64,000 bases of DNA from Taishania pollutisoli (GCF_014518315.1 NZ_JACVEL010000008.1:80016-144015), one strand, 5' to 3'. Shown: positions 35,561 through 44,356, counted from the stretch's first letter. The notes: generated by a model not told the origin, from the sequence alone. Program-made: numbers and translations.

Positions 35561-36715
35561 ATGAAACACATTCAATTTATATACTTGCTCCTGACCGGCG
35601 TAGCGGTTACTTCCTGCGGGGATCCGGCGACGAAAGGGAAACAACCCGTGTCTACAATTGCAATCGCAAGTTTATCTGCCAACGATATTTTGGATGCAAC
35701 AAAAGTAAACCTGTTCCTGAAGAGTAATCCCTCCTCATCATCCAGGGAAGGGAATGATTTTTTCATGAAAGGAATTGATGCTTACAAGAATAAGAAACTA
35801 CTGGACAGCGCACGTTATTACTTTGAGCACTCTCTGCAACAGCAGCCGACTTCCAATGCATACTACGAATTGGGAAATGTGTACAAAGAATTAAAATCAT
35901 ACGACAAAGCACTCGCTTCCTACAAATTAGCCGAACGCATGGAATATGCTCCGTTTTCCAATATTCTCTATCAAATGGCCGGAACCTTCGCGTTAAAAGG
36001 TGACCTTGAAATGGCTGCCCGGCACATTGAATACGCATTGCAAGCCGGATTTACCGATTTGAATAAAATGAATACGGATAAAGACCTCGACAGTCTGAAA
36101 AAAAACCGGGAATACCTCTTTAACGACGCGATCAAAAACGGGACACGCGGTATGTCGAACCCGGAAACACTTTTCTGGCTGCAATTCAAAAAACAGTTCC
36201 CGCTTCCTGCTTATCCCGTCACATTGAAAGGAGATATTGACCAGGAAAAACTCGCCGGTTTTATTTCCTATGATTTTGAACGCTTTATTCCTGAAATGCG
36301 CAATGCACGTTTTTCAAGGGATGTCGGACAATCTTATTATTACGCATATACCATTGGCGAAAATGAAAACTGCACCGCCTTATTATACGCAGAAGTCAGT
36401 CATTATGTGGGTGATTTTATGCCGAAGAAGTTTATTCTTGCCTCGTTTGATTCCAAAGGAAAGCTGATTGATAAAAAACGTATTGAACAGTTCGGTCTGG
36501 TAGAAGATGAACTGGTTGATCTGCAACTGGGAAAACCATTTGAGTTCACAGCTAAATTGTATGAAATGGAATATGAAAAACCGCTGGAAGAAGACGGTTA
36601 CTGGGATAATAAAATTAAGAATAAAAAACTGCTTGCTGTTTATCGCTACAAAATCGACAACAAAGGAAAGATTTCATTCAACCAGGAAAGTAAAACCGAT
36701 CTTGCGGTGAAATAA
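35561..36715 (+). CDS. TPR-containing lipoprotein
   Basis: A 384-residue lipoprotein with lipobox VAVTSC near residue 19. Residues about 65-165 hold two to three TPR motifs (DSARYYFEHSLQQQPTSNAYYELG, SYDKALASYKLAERM-type units). The remaining 200 residues are of unknown fold, with aromatic and charged residues and no visible active site. It is a single-gene unit, ending 3 bp before the convergent DUF2306 gene. Likely periplasmic-side and membrane-anchored. Function unknown. Confidence 0.8.
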   Translation: MKHIQFIYLLLTGVAVTSCGDPATKGKQPVSTIAIASLSANDILDATKVNLFLKSNPSSSSREGNDFFMKGIDAYKNKKLLDSARYYFEHSLQQQPTSNAYYELGNVYKELKSYDKALASYKLAERMEYAPFSNILYQMAGTFALKGDLEMAARHIEYALQAGFTDLNKMNTDKDLDSLKKNREYLFNDAIKNGTRGMSNPETLFWLQFKKQFPLPAYPVTLKGDIDQEKLAGFISYDFERFIPEMRNARFSRDVGQSYYYAYTIGENENCTALLYAEVSHYVGDFMPKKFILASFDSKGKLIDKKRIEQFGLVEDELVDLQLGKPFEFTAKLYEMEYEKPLEEDGYWDNKIKNKKLLAVYRYKIDNKGKISFNQESKTDLAVK

Positions 36716-36718
36716 AGG

Positions 36719-37357
36719 TTATTTTTTCATTAAACGTTCCGGATAATTGAGATAAATTAACCATTCTGCAAGCAGTAAGTTGACCATCCAACTGGAATAA
36801 CTGACAACAATATACGCTTCAGCAGGATACAGCGGGATATTGAAATAACCAATTAAAAATGTAAAAAAACGAAGTGAAATAGCAGATAATGTCAATGCGT
36901 AACTGCGGATCATCCATCTTCCATGCGACACATACTTCCTTTGCTTTACCTTTCTATACGCCATGACCGTTGTAAAGATCCACAAAAGACTGAGCAATGT
37001 AAAACTGATTTGCGTCGGGTAAGACCCGTTGGCATATAATCCCATCAGAAATCCGGAAGGAGCTGCAATAAAAACCAATGTACCGATATACATCATTCCT
37101 GTTATTCGGTGAAATTTCGGTTTACGGTGGATTGAAAACCGATTGAACTGCAACAATCCCGTGACAATAACAAGCGGACTGGAAAATACATGGATGTAAA
37201 AACTATACCGCCACCAATCCAGGTGATAAATCAGTCGCTTGGAATTTAAAAAGTCAACAGTGGGTTTAAATTGAAGAAAAGGGATGGTCAACTGAACCAT
37301 GCATATTGAACCATACAAGATCGCCGCAAACGCAAGGATTGCGACAATACTACGCAT
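36719..37357 (-). CDS. DUF2306 membrane protein
   Basis: A predicted inner-membrane protein of about 212 residues with six or so hydrophobic helices, of the DUF2306 type. The conserved pieces are FSSPLVIVTGLLQFN with RKPKFHRITGMMYI after it, and RKVKQRKYVSHGRWMIRSYALT. The His residues next to helices (FHRITG, HGRWMIR) are typical of the family and might bind haem or metal. The start may be 37357 (MRSIVAIL, after a purine-rich stretch) or 37372 (14-bp overlap with the gene before). It forms an operon with the upstream lipoprotein. Confidence 0.8.
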   Translation of the reverse strand: MRSIVAILAFAAILYGSICMVQLTIPFLQFKPTVDFLNSKRLIYHLDWWRYSFYIHVFSSPLVIVTGLLQFNRFSIHRKPKFHRITGMMYIGTLVFIAAPSGFLMGLYANGSYPTQISFTLLSLLWIFTTVMAYRKVKQRKYVSHGRWMIRSYALTLSAISLRFFTFLIGYFNIPLYPAEAYIVVSYSSWMVNLLLAEWLIYLNYPERLMKK

Positions 37358-37358
37358 A

Positions 37359-38168
37359 TTAATACCCTTCATATTGCGGGTAAATAATGCGTCCTTCTCC
37401 CTCTAAGTAGGGATATCCATCCTCCGGATCTGTCTTCCGCCCGTCCATGATCCTGAACCGGCTCTTCAAATTCGGAAATGCAAAATTAGGTTGCCAGTAT
37501 ACCGTCACGTATTCTCCCTTGATCGTCCAGCTTCCTTGTGCATACTGCAGCGTTCCTTCCTGGTTGCTAAATGCGTTCGGTGTAGGATAAAATTCGTAAT
37601 TAACCGACCCGTCTTCTTTGAAATAATAATACCCGAGTGAATCCTCACTCACTTCATAGAAAAATAAAAAATTTTCCGCTGTCACCGGTTTTTCATAGTC
37701 AAACTCATTGTAGTCAAGCCACCGCTTCTTTTTTAACTGAAAAGTTTTAGAAGGAATGGATGAACTGTATGCTTTCCAGGTTCCTTTCACCTCAAAATTA
37801 CGTTTGTTGATGTTCAACTGAAACACCCCATCGTGCACATGATCTCCCAATTCTGAAAGTGTGAGTTTCACCGAATCTGCCGTTTGAGTGACTTTCCCCG
37901 AAATATTCCTGATCAACCCGTTCAGGACACTATACCCGACTGCATTGTATTGGGAAACATACGTCAGATTGATATTGAGTTCCCGGTCGGAATAAGCTCC
38001 CGAATAAATTCCGCACAATGTATCCCAATAATAGGGTTCAAACTCCTGATCTTCGGAAGAATCTGTTGTTCCGGAAGTTTCTCCGGCAACGATTGCAGTA
38101 TTTTTTTTCTCTCCCTTACATGCGGCAAAAACCAGTGCTGAAAAAAGTAGTACCGTCCATCTTTTCAT
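37359..38168 (-). CDS. Hypothetical lipoprotein
   Basis: A 269-residue predicted lipoprotein. From the ATG at 38168 it reads MKRWTVLLFSALVFAAC, a clear lipobox, then GEKKNTAIV. An upstream ATG at 38183 falls in a near-consensus -7 box (TATCATTG on the minus strand, 38180-38173) and is rejected. The mature part looks like two beta-rich domains with no known motif: GTYSGAYSDRELN-like strands first and a second half with Trp- and Tyr-rich strands. It precedes the DUF2306 gene directly. Family not recognised. Confidence 0.75.
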   Translation of the reverse strand: MKRWTVLLFSALVFAACKGEKKNTAIVAGETSGTTDSSEDQEFEPYYWDTLCGIYSGAYSDRELNINLTYVSQYNAVGYSVLNGLIRNISGKVTQTADSVKLTLSELGDHVHDGVFQLNINKRNFEVKGTWKAYSSSIPSKTFQLKKKRWLDYNEFDYEKPVTAENFLFFYEVSEDSLGYYYFKEDGSVNYEFYPTPNAFSNQEGTLQYAQGSWTIKGEYVTVYWQPNFAFPNLKSRFRIMDGRKTDPEDGYPYLEGEGRIIYPQYEGY

Positions 38169-38275
38169 GTTACAATGATACATAATTATTTTGTTGGGTA
38201 CCCTTGTGGTTGTATAAAATCATTTCCGCCACGATTCTATCTGCCAATACAAGCATTCCGGTGATTCATTTTGTG

Positions 38276-38283
38276 TATTTTTG
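38276..38283 (+). promoter_or_regulatory. Bacteroidota-type -7 box
   Basis: TATTTTTG, a full match, upstream of the CPBP protease gene. It shows that the open frame's first TTG (38271) cannot be the start. Confidence 0.45.
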
Positions 38284-38297
38284 AAAGAAAAAACAGT

Positions 38298-38858
38298 TTG
38301 TCAAAAAGAAGAATTTATTGGATGGGGTTGATGACCTTACTTTTATTTCCCATCCCGGCATTTTTAGCGCTTCATTATATCAGCGGACAATCTTTCCGTG
38401 AATTCATGGACTGGGATTCCTTTCACTTCAGCAACATTGCAATTGGCATCTGCATAGGTGTGGGATACGCTTTCCTGACCAATCAATTGATGAAATTCCC
38501 CGTTTTCAAGTCTGTTCCACTGCGGGTCGATGAATTGGTTAAATCGCTTGACCTGACATTACTCGATGCTGTTTTTTTATCTCTTTGCGCAGGGATCGGA
38601 GAAGAATTATTATTCAGGGCCGGTGTTCAGTTTTATATTGGCGTTAGTATTACCGCTGTTTTATTTGTTGTGATGCACGGTTACCTGAATCCATTCAACT
38701 GGAAACAGTCACTTTACGGTGTCGTTGTTCTTCCACTTTCCTTTTTGCTCGGATTGGGGTACGAATGGTATGGATTGTGGTTCTCAATTGCCGTCCACAC
38801 AGCCTATGATTTTACATTATTTGTCGCATTCGGATCGGATGACGACACACATGCCTGA
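38298..38858 (+). CDS. CPBP-family intramembrane metalloprotease
   Basis: A membrane protein of about 186 residues of the CPBP (CAAX protease and bacteriocin-processing) family. The family motifs are present: GIGEELLFRAG (EExxxR), FVVMHGYLNPFN (HxxxN) and AVHTAYDF (a second His). Five to six hydrophobic helices are seen. The start is uncertain: a TTG at 38298 (SKRRIYWMGLM follows) fits the promoter spacing, and an ATG at 38322 is the alternative. No CAAX-like substrate or bacteriocin gene is adjacent. The substrate is unknown. Confidence 0.82.
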   Translation: MSKRRIYWMGLMTLLLFPIPAFLALHYISGQSFREFMDWDSFHFSNIAIGICIGVGYAFLTNQLMKFPVFKSVPLRVDELVKSLDLTLLDAVFLSLCAGIGEELLFRAGVQFYIGVSITAVLFVVMHGYLNPFNWKQSLYGVVVLPLSFLLGLGYEWYGLWFSIAVHTAYDFTLFVAFGSDDDTHA

Positions 38859-38889
38859 GTTCAGAAAAAAGCTGTAAATAAACGGGGCT

Positions 38890-39501
38890 CTACCTGATTT
38901 CAAAATCAAACATTTTTTGGTCTCCGATGTATCCTTCCAATCGGTCTCCGATAGCTACGGGCCCCACTCCGGCAGGTGTTCCCGTAAAAATCAAATCACC
39001 TGTTTTCAAGGTCATAAACCGGGAAACGTAGGCAATTACCTGATCGATGTGAAAAATCCAATCGTTTGTTGTTCCTTTTTGAACAGTTGTCCCATTGATA
39101 TCCAGATGAAACTTCAGGTCATTCAGATTCACGTTTTTTTTATCGATAAATACGGAAGAAAGCGGTGCACTGTTATCAAATGCTTTAGCCATTTCCCATG
39201 GTAAACCTTTCTCTTTACATTTCGACTGGAGGTCTCTTGCTGTAAAATCAATTCCCAGAGAAATCTGTTCGTAGTATTTATGGGCAAATTTTTCCTGGAT
39301 ATTTTTCCCCACTTTCGCAATTTTCACAACGACCTCGCATTCGTAATGTAGATCGGTGGTAAACTCCGGCAGGTAAAACGGTTCATTGTCTTTCAGTAAA
39401 GCAGTGTCCGGTTTCAAAAAAAACACCGGTTCAGCAGGAATTTCATTCTTTAACTCCTTCGCATGATCGGCATAATTACGGCCTATACAAATTATTTTCA
39501 T
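38890..39501 (-). CDS. FAH-family hydrolase (acylpyruvase-like)
   Basis: A 203-residue small fumarylacetoacetate-hydrolase-family enzyme, like FAHD1-type acylpyruvases and oxaloacetate decarboxylases. Marks: IGRNYADHAKEL, the metal-binding LHYECEVVVKI with two Glu, ISLGIDFTARDLQ with the Asp, and LKTGDLIFTGTPAGVGP. The start codon overlaps the stop of the upstream exonuclease gene in an ATGA, so translation is coupled. It is the third gene of the miaE-exonuclease-FAH operon. The substrate is unknown and the link with the full-length fahA at 15377 is only familial. Confidence 0.88.
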   Translation of the reverse strand: MKIICIGRNYADHAKELKNEIPAEPVFFLKPDTALLKDNEPFYLPEFTTDLHYECEVVVKIAKVGKNIQEKFAHKYYEQISLGIDFTARDLQSKCKEKGLPWEMAKAFDNSAPLSSVFIDKKNVNLNDLKFHLDINGTTVQKGTTNDWIFHIDQVIAYVSRFMTLKTGDLIFTGTPAGVGPVAIGDRLEGYIGDQKMFDFEIR

Positions 39502-40355
39502 TTGAATTTATTTTTTAATGCTTCCAGCTTTGCTTGTAAATCTCCTGCTTCTTCTTTGGGCTGCTGTTGTTTTTGAGTCGCTTGTTCTTCTTTGATCTTT
39601 TCCATTTCTTTTTTCAAGACCTGCTTTGTATAGAGCGGGAAGTTTGCATCCAGCATCCAACCGTAGTATCCCGGTTCAATCCGGTTAACTTCCCGGATTG
39701 TTTTTCCTTTGTGTTTTCCGAAATTATAAACCGCTTCTCCTTTTTCATTGACGGCGATGCGTCCGGCAAAATCCAGCAAATCAAAATTCCCTGCTTTTGT
39801 AAAATCCGCCAGGAATTCAACCGTCCCTTCAATGTTGTCGTATTTTTCCAATTGTGCCTGTAATACTTCCCAGGTCGCCGTTACATCTGCCATTGCCTGG
39901 TGTGCATTGTTAAGTTCTTTTTGACAATAGAATGCATACGCTGCAACCAAAGTGCGCTGTTCCATTTTATGAAAAATATTCTGAACATCTACATGCTTTC
40001 GGGAGGAAATGTCAAACAAATGCCCGGAGCGCAAGAACTCTTCGGCCAGCATCGGGATATCGAATTTGTTAGAATTGTAACCTGCCAGATCCGAATCTCC
40101 AAGAAAAGCTGCAATTTCAGGGGCCAGTTCTGTAAATGTTTTTTCCTGTTCCACATCTTTGTCATAAATTCCATGAATTAATGATGTTTCATTCGGAATC
40201 GGCATTTCAGGATTCACCCGTTTTGCATATTGGTGCGTTGATCCGTCCGTGTCGATTCTCAGGATCGCAATTTCAACAATTCTGTCATTGGTAACATCCA
40301 AGCCTGTTGCTTCCAGGTCAAAAACGGCGAGCGGGCGTTCTAATTTTAACTTCAT
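39498..40355 (-). CDS. DnaQ-like 3'-5' exonuclease
   Basis: A 285-residue DEDD-superfamily exonuclease. Exo I is PLAVFDLEATGLD (residues 9-21) with the Asp/Glu pair, Exo II is LAGYNSNKFDIPML, and Exo III is HQAMADVTATWEVL (HxxxxxD form, DEDDh type). After about residue 190 comes a short domain (FGKHKGKTIREV) also found in similar Bacteroidota exonucleases, and a Gln/Glu-rich coiled tail. It may proofread or trim DNA ends or RNA. Second gene of the operon behind miaE, and it overlaps the FAH-family gene by 4 bp. Confidence 0.9.
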   Translation of the reverse strand: MKLKLERPLAVFDLEATGLDVTNDRIVEIAILRIDTDGSTHQYAKRVNPEMPIPNETSLIHGIYDKDVEQEKTFTELAPEIAAFLGDSDLAGYNSNKFDIPMLAEEFLRSGHLFDISSRKHVDVQNIFHKMEQRTLVAAYAFYCQKELNNAHQAMADVTATWEVLQAQLEKYDNIEGTVEFLADFTKAGNFDLLDFAGRIAVNEKGEAVYNFGKHKGKTIREVNRIEPGYYGWMLDANFPLYTKQVLKKEMEKIKEEQATQKQQQPKEEAGDLQAKLEALKNKFK

Positions 40356-40384
40356 ATTATTTGCTTTTCAAATGCATCACGGTG

Positions 40385-40975
40385 TTACCCGTGAATTGTT
40401 TCAGATGTGCCATACTGCTCCATTAATGAAGCTTCATACTCCAGGAATTCCTGCCATCTGGCGTCTATATCTACATTACCTCCATACTTTCTGGCAAACC
40501 CGATAAAAGTGGTATAATGCCGGGCCTCACTTTCCATCAATTCGCGGTAAAAAACACGTAGATTCTCATCCGTCAATTGTTCACTCAGAATTTTAAACCG
40601 CTCGCAACTTCTTGCTTCAATCATCGCGGCGAATAGCATCTGGTTTACAAAATGTAATTCACGTGATCCGTCATTTTTATGTTGCTTCAGGTATTTTGCA
40701 AGGTCATTGACATACGGATCTTTTCGCTCAAAGCCCAGTTTAAGTCCCCTGTCAAGCAGCTGCTGATGAACCATGTCAAAATGTTCCATTTCTTCCCGGC
40801 AAATTGCTGTCATCTCTTGCACCAAATCCGTATATTGAGGGTATTGGACAATCATAGAAATAGCATTACTTGCTGCTTTCTGTTCACAAAACGCGTGGTC
40901 AATGAGAATCTCTTCAATGTTTTTTTCTGCAATGTTCACCCAGCGGGGATCTGTCGGCATTTTCAAACCTAACAT
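40385..40975 (-). CDS. miaE: tRNA-(ms2io6A37) hydroxylase MiaE
   Basis: Diiron oxygenase that hydroxylates the isopentenyl side chain of the modified adenosine 37 in tRNA. From the ATG at 40975 it has 196 residues. The ferritin-like fold is shown by the ligand-bearing helices: NIEEILIDHAFCEQKAA, ICREEMEHFDMVHQQL (ExxH), EARSCERF and MESEARHYTTF (ExxH). A further 18 residues are in frame upstream but cover the promoter. First gene of a three-gene operon. Confidence 0.92.
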   Translation of the reverse strand: MLGLKMPTDPRWVNIAEKNIEEILIDHAFCEQKAASNAISMIVQYPQYTDLVQEMTAICREEMEHFDMVHQQLLDRGLKLGFERKDPYVNDLAKYLKQHKNDGSRELHFVNQMLFAAMIEARSCERFKILSEQLTDENLRVFYRELMESEARHYTTFIGFARKYGGNVDIDARWQEFLEYEASLMEQYGTSETIHG

Positions 40976-40998
40976 ATTTCTTGTTTTGAATTGAAGAG

Positions 40999-41029
40999 CA
41001 AAGATACATCTTTTTATCTCCTTTTTCAA
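40999..41029 (-). promoter_or_regulatory. Bacteroidota-type promoter of miaE operon
   Basis: Minus strand: TTG (41029-41027), 20 bp spacer, TATCTTTG (41006-40999), 23 bp before the ATG at 40975. Confidence 0.7.
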
Positions 41030-41040
41030 TTGATCCTTTT

Positions 41041-41071
41041 TTGATTTGTGTTGAATTTATCGTTACATTCG
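41041..41071 (+). promoter_or_regulatory. Near-consensus promoter of small membrane protein
   Basis: TTG at 41041-41043, 20 bp spacer, TACATTCG at 41064-41071 (7 of 8 to TAnnTTTG), 19 bp before the ATG at 41091. It is divergent from, and close to, the miaE promoter. Confidence 0.45.
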
Positions 41072-41090
41072 TAAGAATAAACACACTAAC

Positions 41091-41285
41091 ATGGAAGAAA
41101 AAAATGACAAGGAAAAAGTAAAAACAGCGACTTCGATCGGCGGATTGTTTTTTGTAGGATGTATGTTCATCGGCGCAGGAATCGGTATGATTTATGGTGC
41201 TGTCCCTATTGGCGGAGCAATCGGCATGGGAGTTGGTTTTCTTGCAATGGGAATTATCTGGGCCTACTACACCAAGAAAAAATAA
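41091..41285 (+). CDS. Small glycine-rich membrane protein
   Basis: A 64-residue protein: charged N-terminus (EEKNDKEKVK), two hydrophobic Gly-rich helices (SIGGLFFVGCMFIGAGIGMIYG and the GGAIGMGVGFLAMGI segment) and a KKK end. Hydrophobic helices, a near-consensus promoter and its own ATG support a real gene. The fold resembles small two-helix membrane proteins. No function can be given. A hairpin follows at 41287. Confidence 0.7.
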   Translation: MEEKNDKEKVKTATSIGGLFFVGCMFIGAGIGMIYGAVPIGGAIGMGVGFLAMGIIWAYYTKKK

Positions 41286-41319
41286 AAAACGGCTTCCCGA
41301 TTGTATCTGAAAGCCGTTT
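41283..41319 (-). terminator. Terminator of the T9SS cargo operon
   Basis: AAACGGCTT (41287-41295) pairs with AAGCCGTTT (41311-41319). On the minus strand the stem is followed by a long T-run, so it ends the 43227-41344 operon. On the plus strand the tail is weak. Confidence 0.7.
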
Positions 41320-41343
41320 GATTGTACGGAAAATTCCTTTTCG

Positions 41344-42888
41344 CTATTCTTTTATCAATTTCGTTCGGTGTGTTTTATACTTCGTAACGATAGACAAAAT
41401 ATAAACTCCCGGTTTATACGCTTCCAGATTTAACATCAAACGATTACCTCCCTTTACAACAGGAATTTTTTCCTGTTCTATTACTTTCCCTGTCGCGTCG
41501 GCAACACTTAAAACCGCATCTTCTTTCGAATATGCATTAAAAATTACTTCAGTCAACCCCGTCGTCGGGTTGGGAAAAAGGCTCAGCACGTCATACATAT
41601 CATCCAGTACATTCACGGCTCTTATTTCTGAGTATTTAGATGTTCCGTCAAAATCAAACTGGTTCAGACGGTAGTAATTCACTCCTAAAAAAGGATCCGT
41701 GTCAACTGTAAAATACTGAGTTTCCTGGTTTGAGTTTCCGACAGCGTTCAACCGACCGATGACTTCATAATGTTCGCCGTCTGTGGAACGTTCCACTTCA
41801 TAGTGACTCATATTTTCTTCTGTTTGTGTCACCCAGGTCAAATCTACCAGGTGCAGATTCGGTTCATATTCGGCTTCAAACAAAGACAGCTGAACCGGCA
41901 ACACAATACAGTCTAAGCTTACACCACCGGAAAAAGACAAGGTATATCCCGTTCCTCCGCTCGGACTCCATTTATCCACCACCAGGTAATAACTTTGCCC
42001 CGCCGTTACACTCAACGGAGTCACATACCCGTTACCATTTACATTCTGCGTTGTGACTGTTCCCGGAGGCATTGCTCCTGTCACTCCTGACGTACCTGCG
42101 TCGGAACAACGAATGGGAGTACCTAACGCACCGCACGTCACATTGGGACCGTAAATAGCAAAATCATAGTCATCTGCCAGTACCGTTGGCGTGATTGTCA
42201 CATTCAATGTACCGGTTGTCTGAGCCACAAAACGATACCAGTTTGAATGATTTTCACCTCCGGCCGGACAAGTTGCCCCGGAACATCCTTCTGCGACGAT
42301 CCCAGGACCAGAAGACATCGACACCACGGACGAATTGGAACAGATAGCAGTGGCAAACATACAGTCACTGTTGTTTGTGCCACTTGGCCCTCCTGCGCAA
42401 GGCACACATGTCAATGTTGCATTCCAACCGGGGCGGTTCAGCGTACCATCGGATGTAAAACGAAACGTCAAACAACCACTTGCATCTGTAGAAGTATATG
42501 AAAACGGAACAGCAGGTGTGCCTGATATGCCGGTTACCCCCGTGTAATTCGTTGCCCCGTTGGGAGCAGTTAAAAATTGCGGACTGTTTTGAGTCGGCCC
42601 GTTTTTAACTTGTAAATAATCCCAACCAGCTTCGGTATCAAAAGAATTAAATGTTACATGCATACAATTTCCGGCAACGGAAGGGCAAAAAACCCGGTAT
42701 ATCTGACCAATATTATTTGCATAATTTGCCCCTGTCCCACCATTATCCGTATAGGTCGCTGGTCCGCAATTTGCAACAAGACATGATCCCACATATTCAC
42801 CTTGAATTCCCGTAGTCGGATGCGTATACTGTCCCCAGGCAGGTGCAATGGCAACCATTGGCACGAGGTAAGGTAGTAATAGCCTCAT
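41344..42888 (-). CDS. T9SS cargo with CUB-like domain
   Basis: A 514-residue secreted protein. The signal peptide covers residues 1-20 (ends APAWGQ). A CUB-like domain of about 30-165 follows (HVTFNSFDTEAGWDYLQVKNG, CLTFRFTSDGT), then a PPC-like domain (about 175-335, with WYRFVAQTTGTLNVTITP and PLSVTAGQSYYLVVD), a linker with LVDLTWVTQTEENMSHYEVE, and a T9SS type A sorting domain in the last 75 residues (LSLFPNPTTGLTEVIF, GVYILSIVTKYK). It would be exported by T9SS and stay on or leave the surface. It is 19 bp after a small secreted protein gene. Its ligand is unknown. Confidence 0.9.
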   Translation of the reverse strand: MRLLLPYLVPMVAIAPAWGQYTHPTTGIQGEYVGSCLVANCGPATYTDNGGTGANYANNIGQIYRVFCPSVAGNCMHVTFNSFDTEAGWDYLQVKNGPTQNSPQFLTAPNGATNYTGVTGISGTPAVPFSYTSTDASGCLTFRFTSDGTLNRPGWNATLTCVPCAGGPSGTNNSDCMFATAICSNSSVVSMSSGPGIVAEGCSGATCPAGGENHSNWYRFVAQTTGTLNVTITPTVLADDYDFAIYGPNVTCGALGTPIRCSDAGTSGVTGAMPPGTVTTQNVNGNGYVTPLSVTAGQSYYLVVDKWSPSGGTGYTLSFSGGVSLDCIVLPVQLSLFEAEYEPNLHLVDLTWVTQTEENMSHYEVERSTDGEHYEVIGRLNAVGNSNQETQYFTVDTDPFLGVNYYRLNQFDFDGTSKYSEIRAVNVLDDMYDVLSLFPNPTTGLTEVIFNAYSKEDAVLSVADATGKVIEQEKIPVVKGGNRLMLNLEAYKPGVYILSIVTKYKTHRTKLIKE

Positions 42889-42906
42889 AATAGTTGATTT
42901 ATCTAT

Positions 42907-43227
42907 TTATTGATTCTCCTTGTTTAGTGCAACTTTTTCATAGGAATAGACCCGAATCGCCATCCCGGTTCCTTCCTGATAGATAATCACATCTTCGATC
43001 TCTTCCCTCGATGACTCAATAAGATCCGGGTTAATACTTTCAAGGACAAGACTATCGATTCCCAGCAATGACTCATCGACCAAGTCGTAATCAAGACCAT
43101 ACCGGTCTTTCATCGTCATTATTGTGGGGTTAGTATTGCCGCGCTCTGTCTGATTTACAACTTCCTGGGAATAACTCATGTGAGCGCATAAAAGAATAAT
43201 TCCCGTTGTAATAAAGGTTCTGTTCAT
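42907..43227 (-). CDS. Small acidic secreted protein
   Basis: A 106-residue protein with a signal peptide (MNRTFITTGIILLCAHMSYSQ) and a mature part rich in Asp, Glu and Ser (about 85 residues) that lacks recognised motifs. It is the first gene of an operon with the CUB-like T9SS cargo 19 bp downstream. It carries no sorting domain itself, so it would stay in the periplasm unless carried out with another protein. Function unknown. Confidence 0.7.
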   Translation of the reverse strand: MNRTFITTGIILLCAHMSYSQEVVNQTERGNTNPTIMTMKDRYGLDYDLVDESLLGIDSLVLESINPDLIESSREEIEDVIIYQEGTGMAIRVYSYEKVALNKENQ

Positions 43228-43264
43228 TGTATATTGTAAAAAATAGTTACTGGTTTGTTACTAC

Positions 43265-43295
43265 CAAATTTAACTTATTTTAAACTTAAAACCAA
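43265..43295 (-). promoter_or_regulatory. Bacteroidota-type promoter of T9SS cargo operon
   Basis: Minus strand: TTG (43295-43293), 20 bp spacer, TAAATTTG (43272-43265), 37 bp before the ATG at 43227. Confidence 0.65.
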
Positions 43296-43321
43296 AAAAT
43301 AAAGCAATTATTTTCAAGAAC

Positions 43322-43882
43322 TTACTTTAAATAATTGTTCAGCATCTGTAATCCGGCTTCTGTCATCACTGACTCCGGGTGAAACTGCACGCCGAAAACG
43401 GGTAAATCAATGTGTTCAAACGACATCACTACGCCTTCGGAAGAGATACCGGTCACTTTCAATTCATCCGGTAATGTAGTAGCATCAACGCACCAACTAT
43501 GATATAATCCTACTTTAATACGGGGAGGTAAACCTTTAAACAGTTGTGATGAATTATCAACTGTTACGTCTGCTTGTACTCCATGTTTCACCTGCTTCTG
43601 ATTGATCAGTTGACCACCGTAAAATTCAGCGATTCCCTGCATCCCGAGACATACACCAAGGATAGGCTTCTGGTGTCCGTATGTTTTGAGAAGATCAAAC
43701 ATCAAAGGTGCTTCTGAAGGCAGTCCCGGACCGGGAGAAAGAATGATCCGATCATACTCCTGCACTTCATCGAGTAACAATTCATCATTCCGCCTGACAA
43801 CAACATCAACACCGCATTGTACGGCATAATGATACAGATTGTATGTAAAAGAATCGTAATTATCTACTATCAGTACTTTCAC
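43322..43882 (-). CDS. Anthranilate/4-amino-4-deoxychorismate synthase glutaminase subunit
   Basis: A 186-residue class I glutamine amidotransferase that supplies ammonia to chorismate-using enzymes. The nucleophile is Cys79 in LGVCLGMQGIAEFYGG, and the His-Glu pair is in FGVQFHPESVMTE. It fits TrpG or PabA equally well; no trpE, pabB or other trp gene is in the window, so a lone PabA-type or shared subunit is possible. Divergent from ridA with 65 bp between the start codons. Confidence 0.92.
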   Translation of the reverse strand: MKVLIVDNYDSFTYNLYHYAVQCGVDVVVRRNDELLLDEVQEYDRIILSPGPGLPSEAPLMFDLLKTYGHQKPILGVCLGMQGIAEFYGGQLINQKQVKHGVQADVTVDNSSQLFKGLPPRIKVGLYHSWCVDATTLPDELKVTGISSEGVVMSFEHIDLPVFGVQFHPESVMTEAGLQMLNNYLK

Positions 43883-43947
43883 ATTCTAAAGTTAAATGCG
43901 TAAACTTGCACAAAGTTACTGAAAGCATTCGTACGAAAAAACAAGAA

Positions 43948-44328
43948 ATGAAAAAAGCGATCCACATACAAGGAGCTCCACAACCCATCGCTCCTTACAG
44001 CCAGGCAATTCATGCCGGAAATATGGTTTTTGTAAGCGGTCAGATTCCGATCAATCCATTTACACGGGAGTTAAACATGGAAACAATTGAAATCGCTACC
44101 AGACAGGTGCTGGATAATATCACAGCCATCCTGGATGCAGCGGGTTTAACTCTTGACCACGTAGTTAAGTGCCAGGTTTTTTTAAAAGACATGGCTGATT
44201 TTGCTGCTATGAATGCTGTTTACGGAGAATATTTCAAAACGGTTCCTCCTGCACGTGAATGCGTACAGGTAGCGAAATTACCCAGTGATGTGAACGTCGA
44301 GATCTCCTGCATCGCAGTTGCAGAATAA
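43948..44328 (+). CDS. ridA: RidA-family 2-iminobutanoate/2-iminopropanoate deaminase
   Basis: RidA hydrolyses reactive enamine/imine intermediates made by PLP enzymes. From the ATG at 43948 it has 126 residues. The core is complete: APQPIAPYSQAIHAGNMVFVSGQIPI, the Arg-containing ATRQVLDNITAIL, and PPARECVQVAKLPSDVNVEISCIA with the conserved Arg. An in-frame ATG at 43906 falls in a near-consensus -7 box (43901-43908) and is rejected. It is 28 bp upstream of the glycosyltransferase fusion. Confidence 0.93.
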   Translation: MKKAIHIQGAPQPIAPYSQAIHAGNMVFVSGQIPINPFTRELNMETIEIATRQVLDNITAILDAAGLTLDHVVKCQVFLKDMADFAAMNAVYGEYFKTVPPARECVQVAKLPSDVNVEISCIAVAE

Positions 44329-44356
44329 AAACCAGGTACAACGCGTTTAGCCACTG

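Noticed and set aside
43901-43908. TAAACTTG before ridA as promoter -7 box
   Set aside because: Seven of eight to the consensus, and no TTG at the expected distance. Plausible, but not strong enough to list as a feature.
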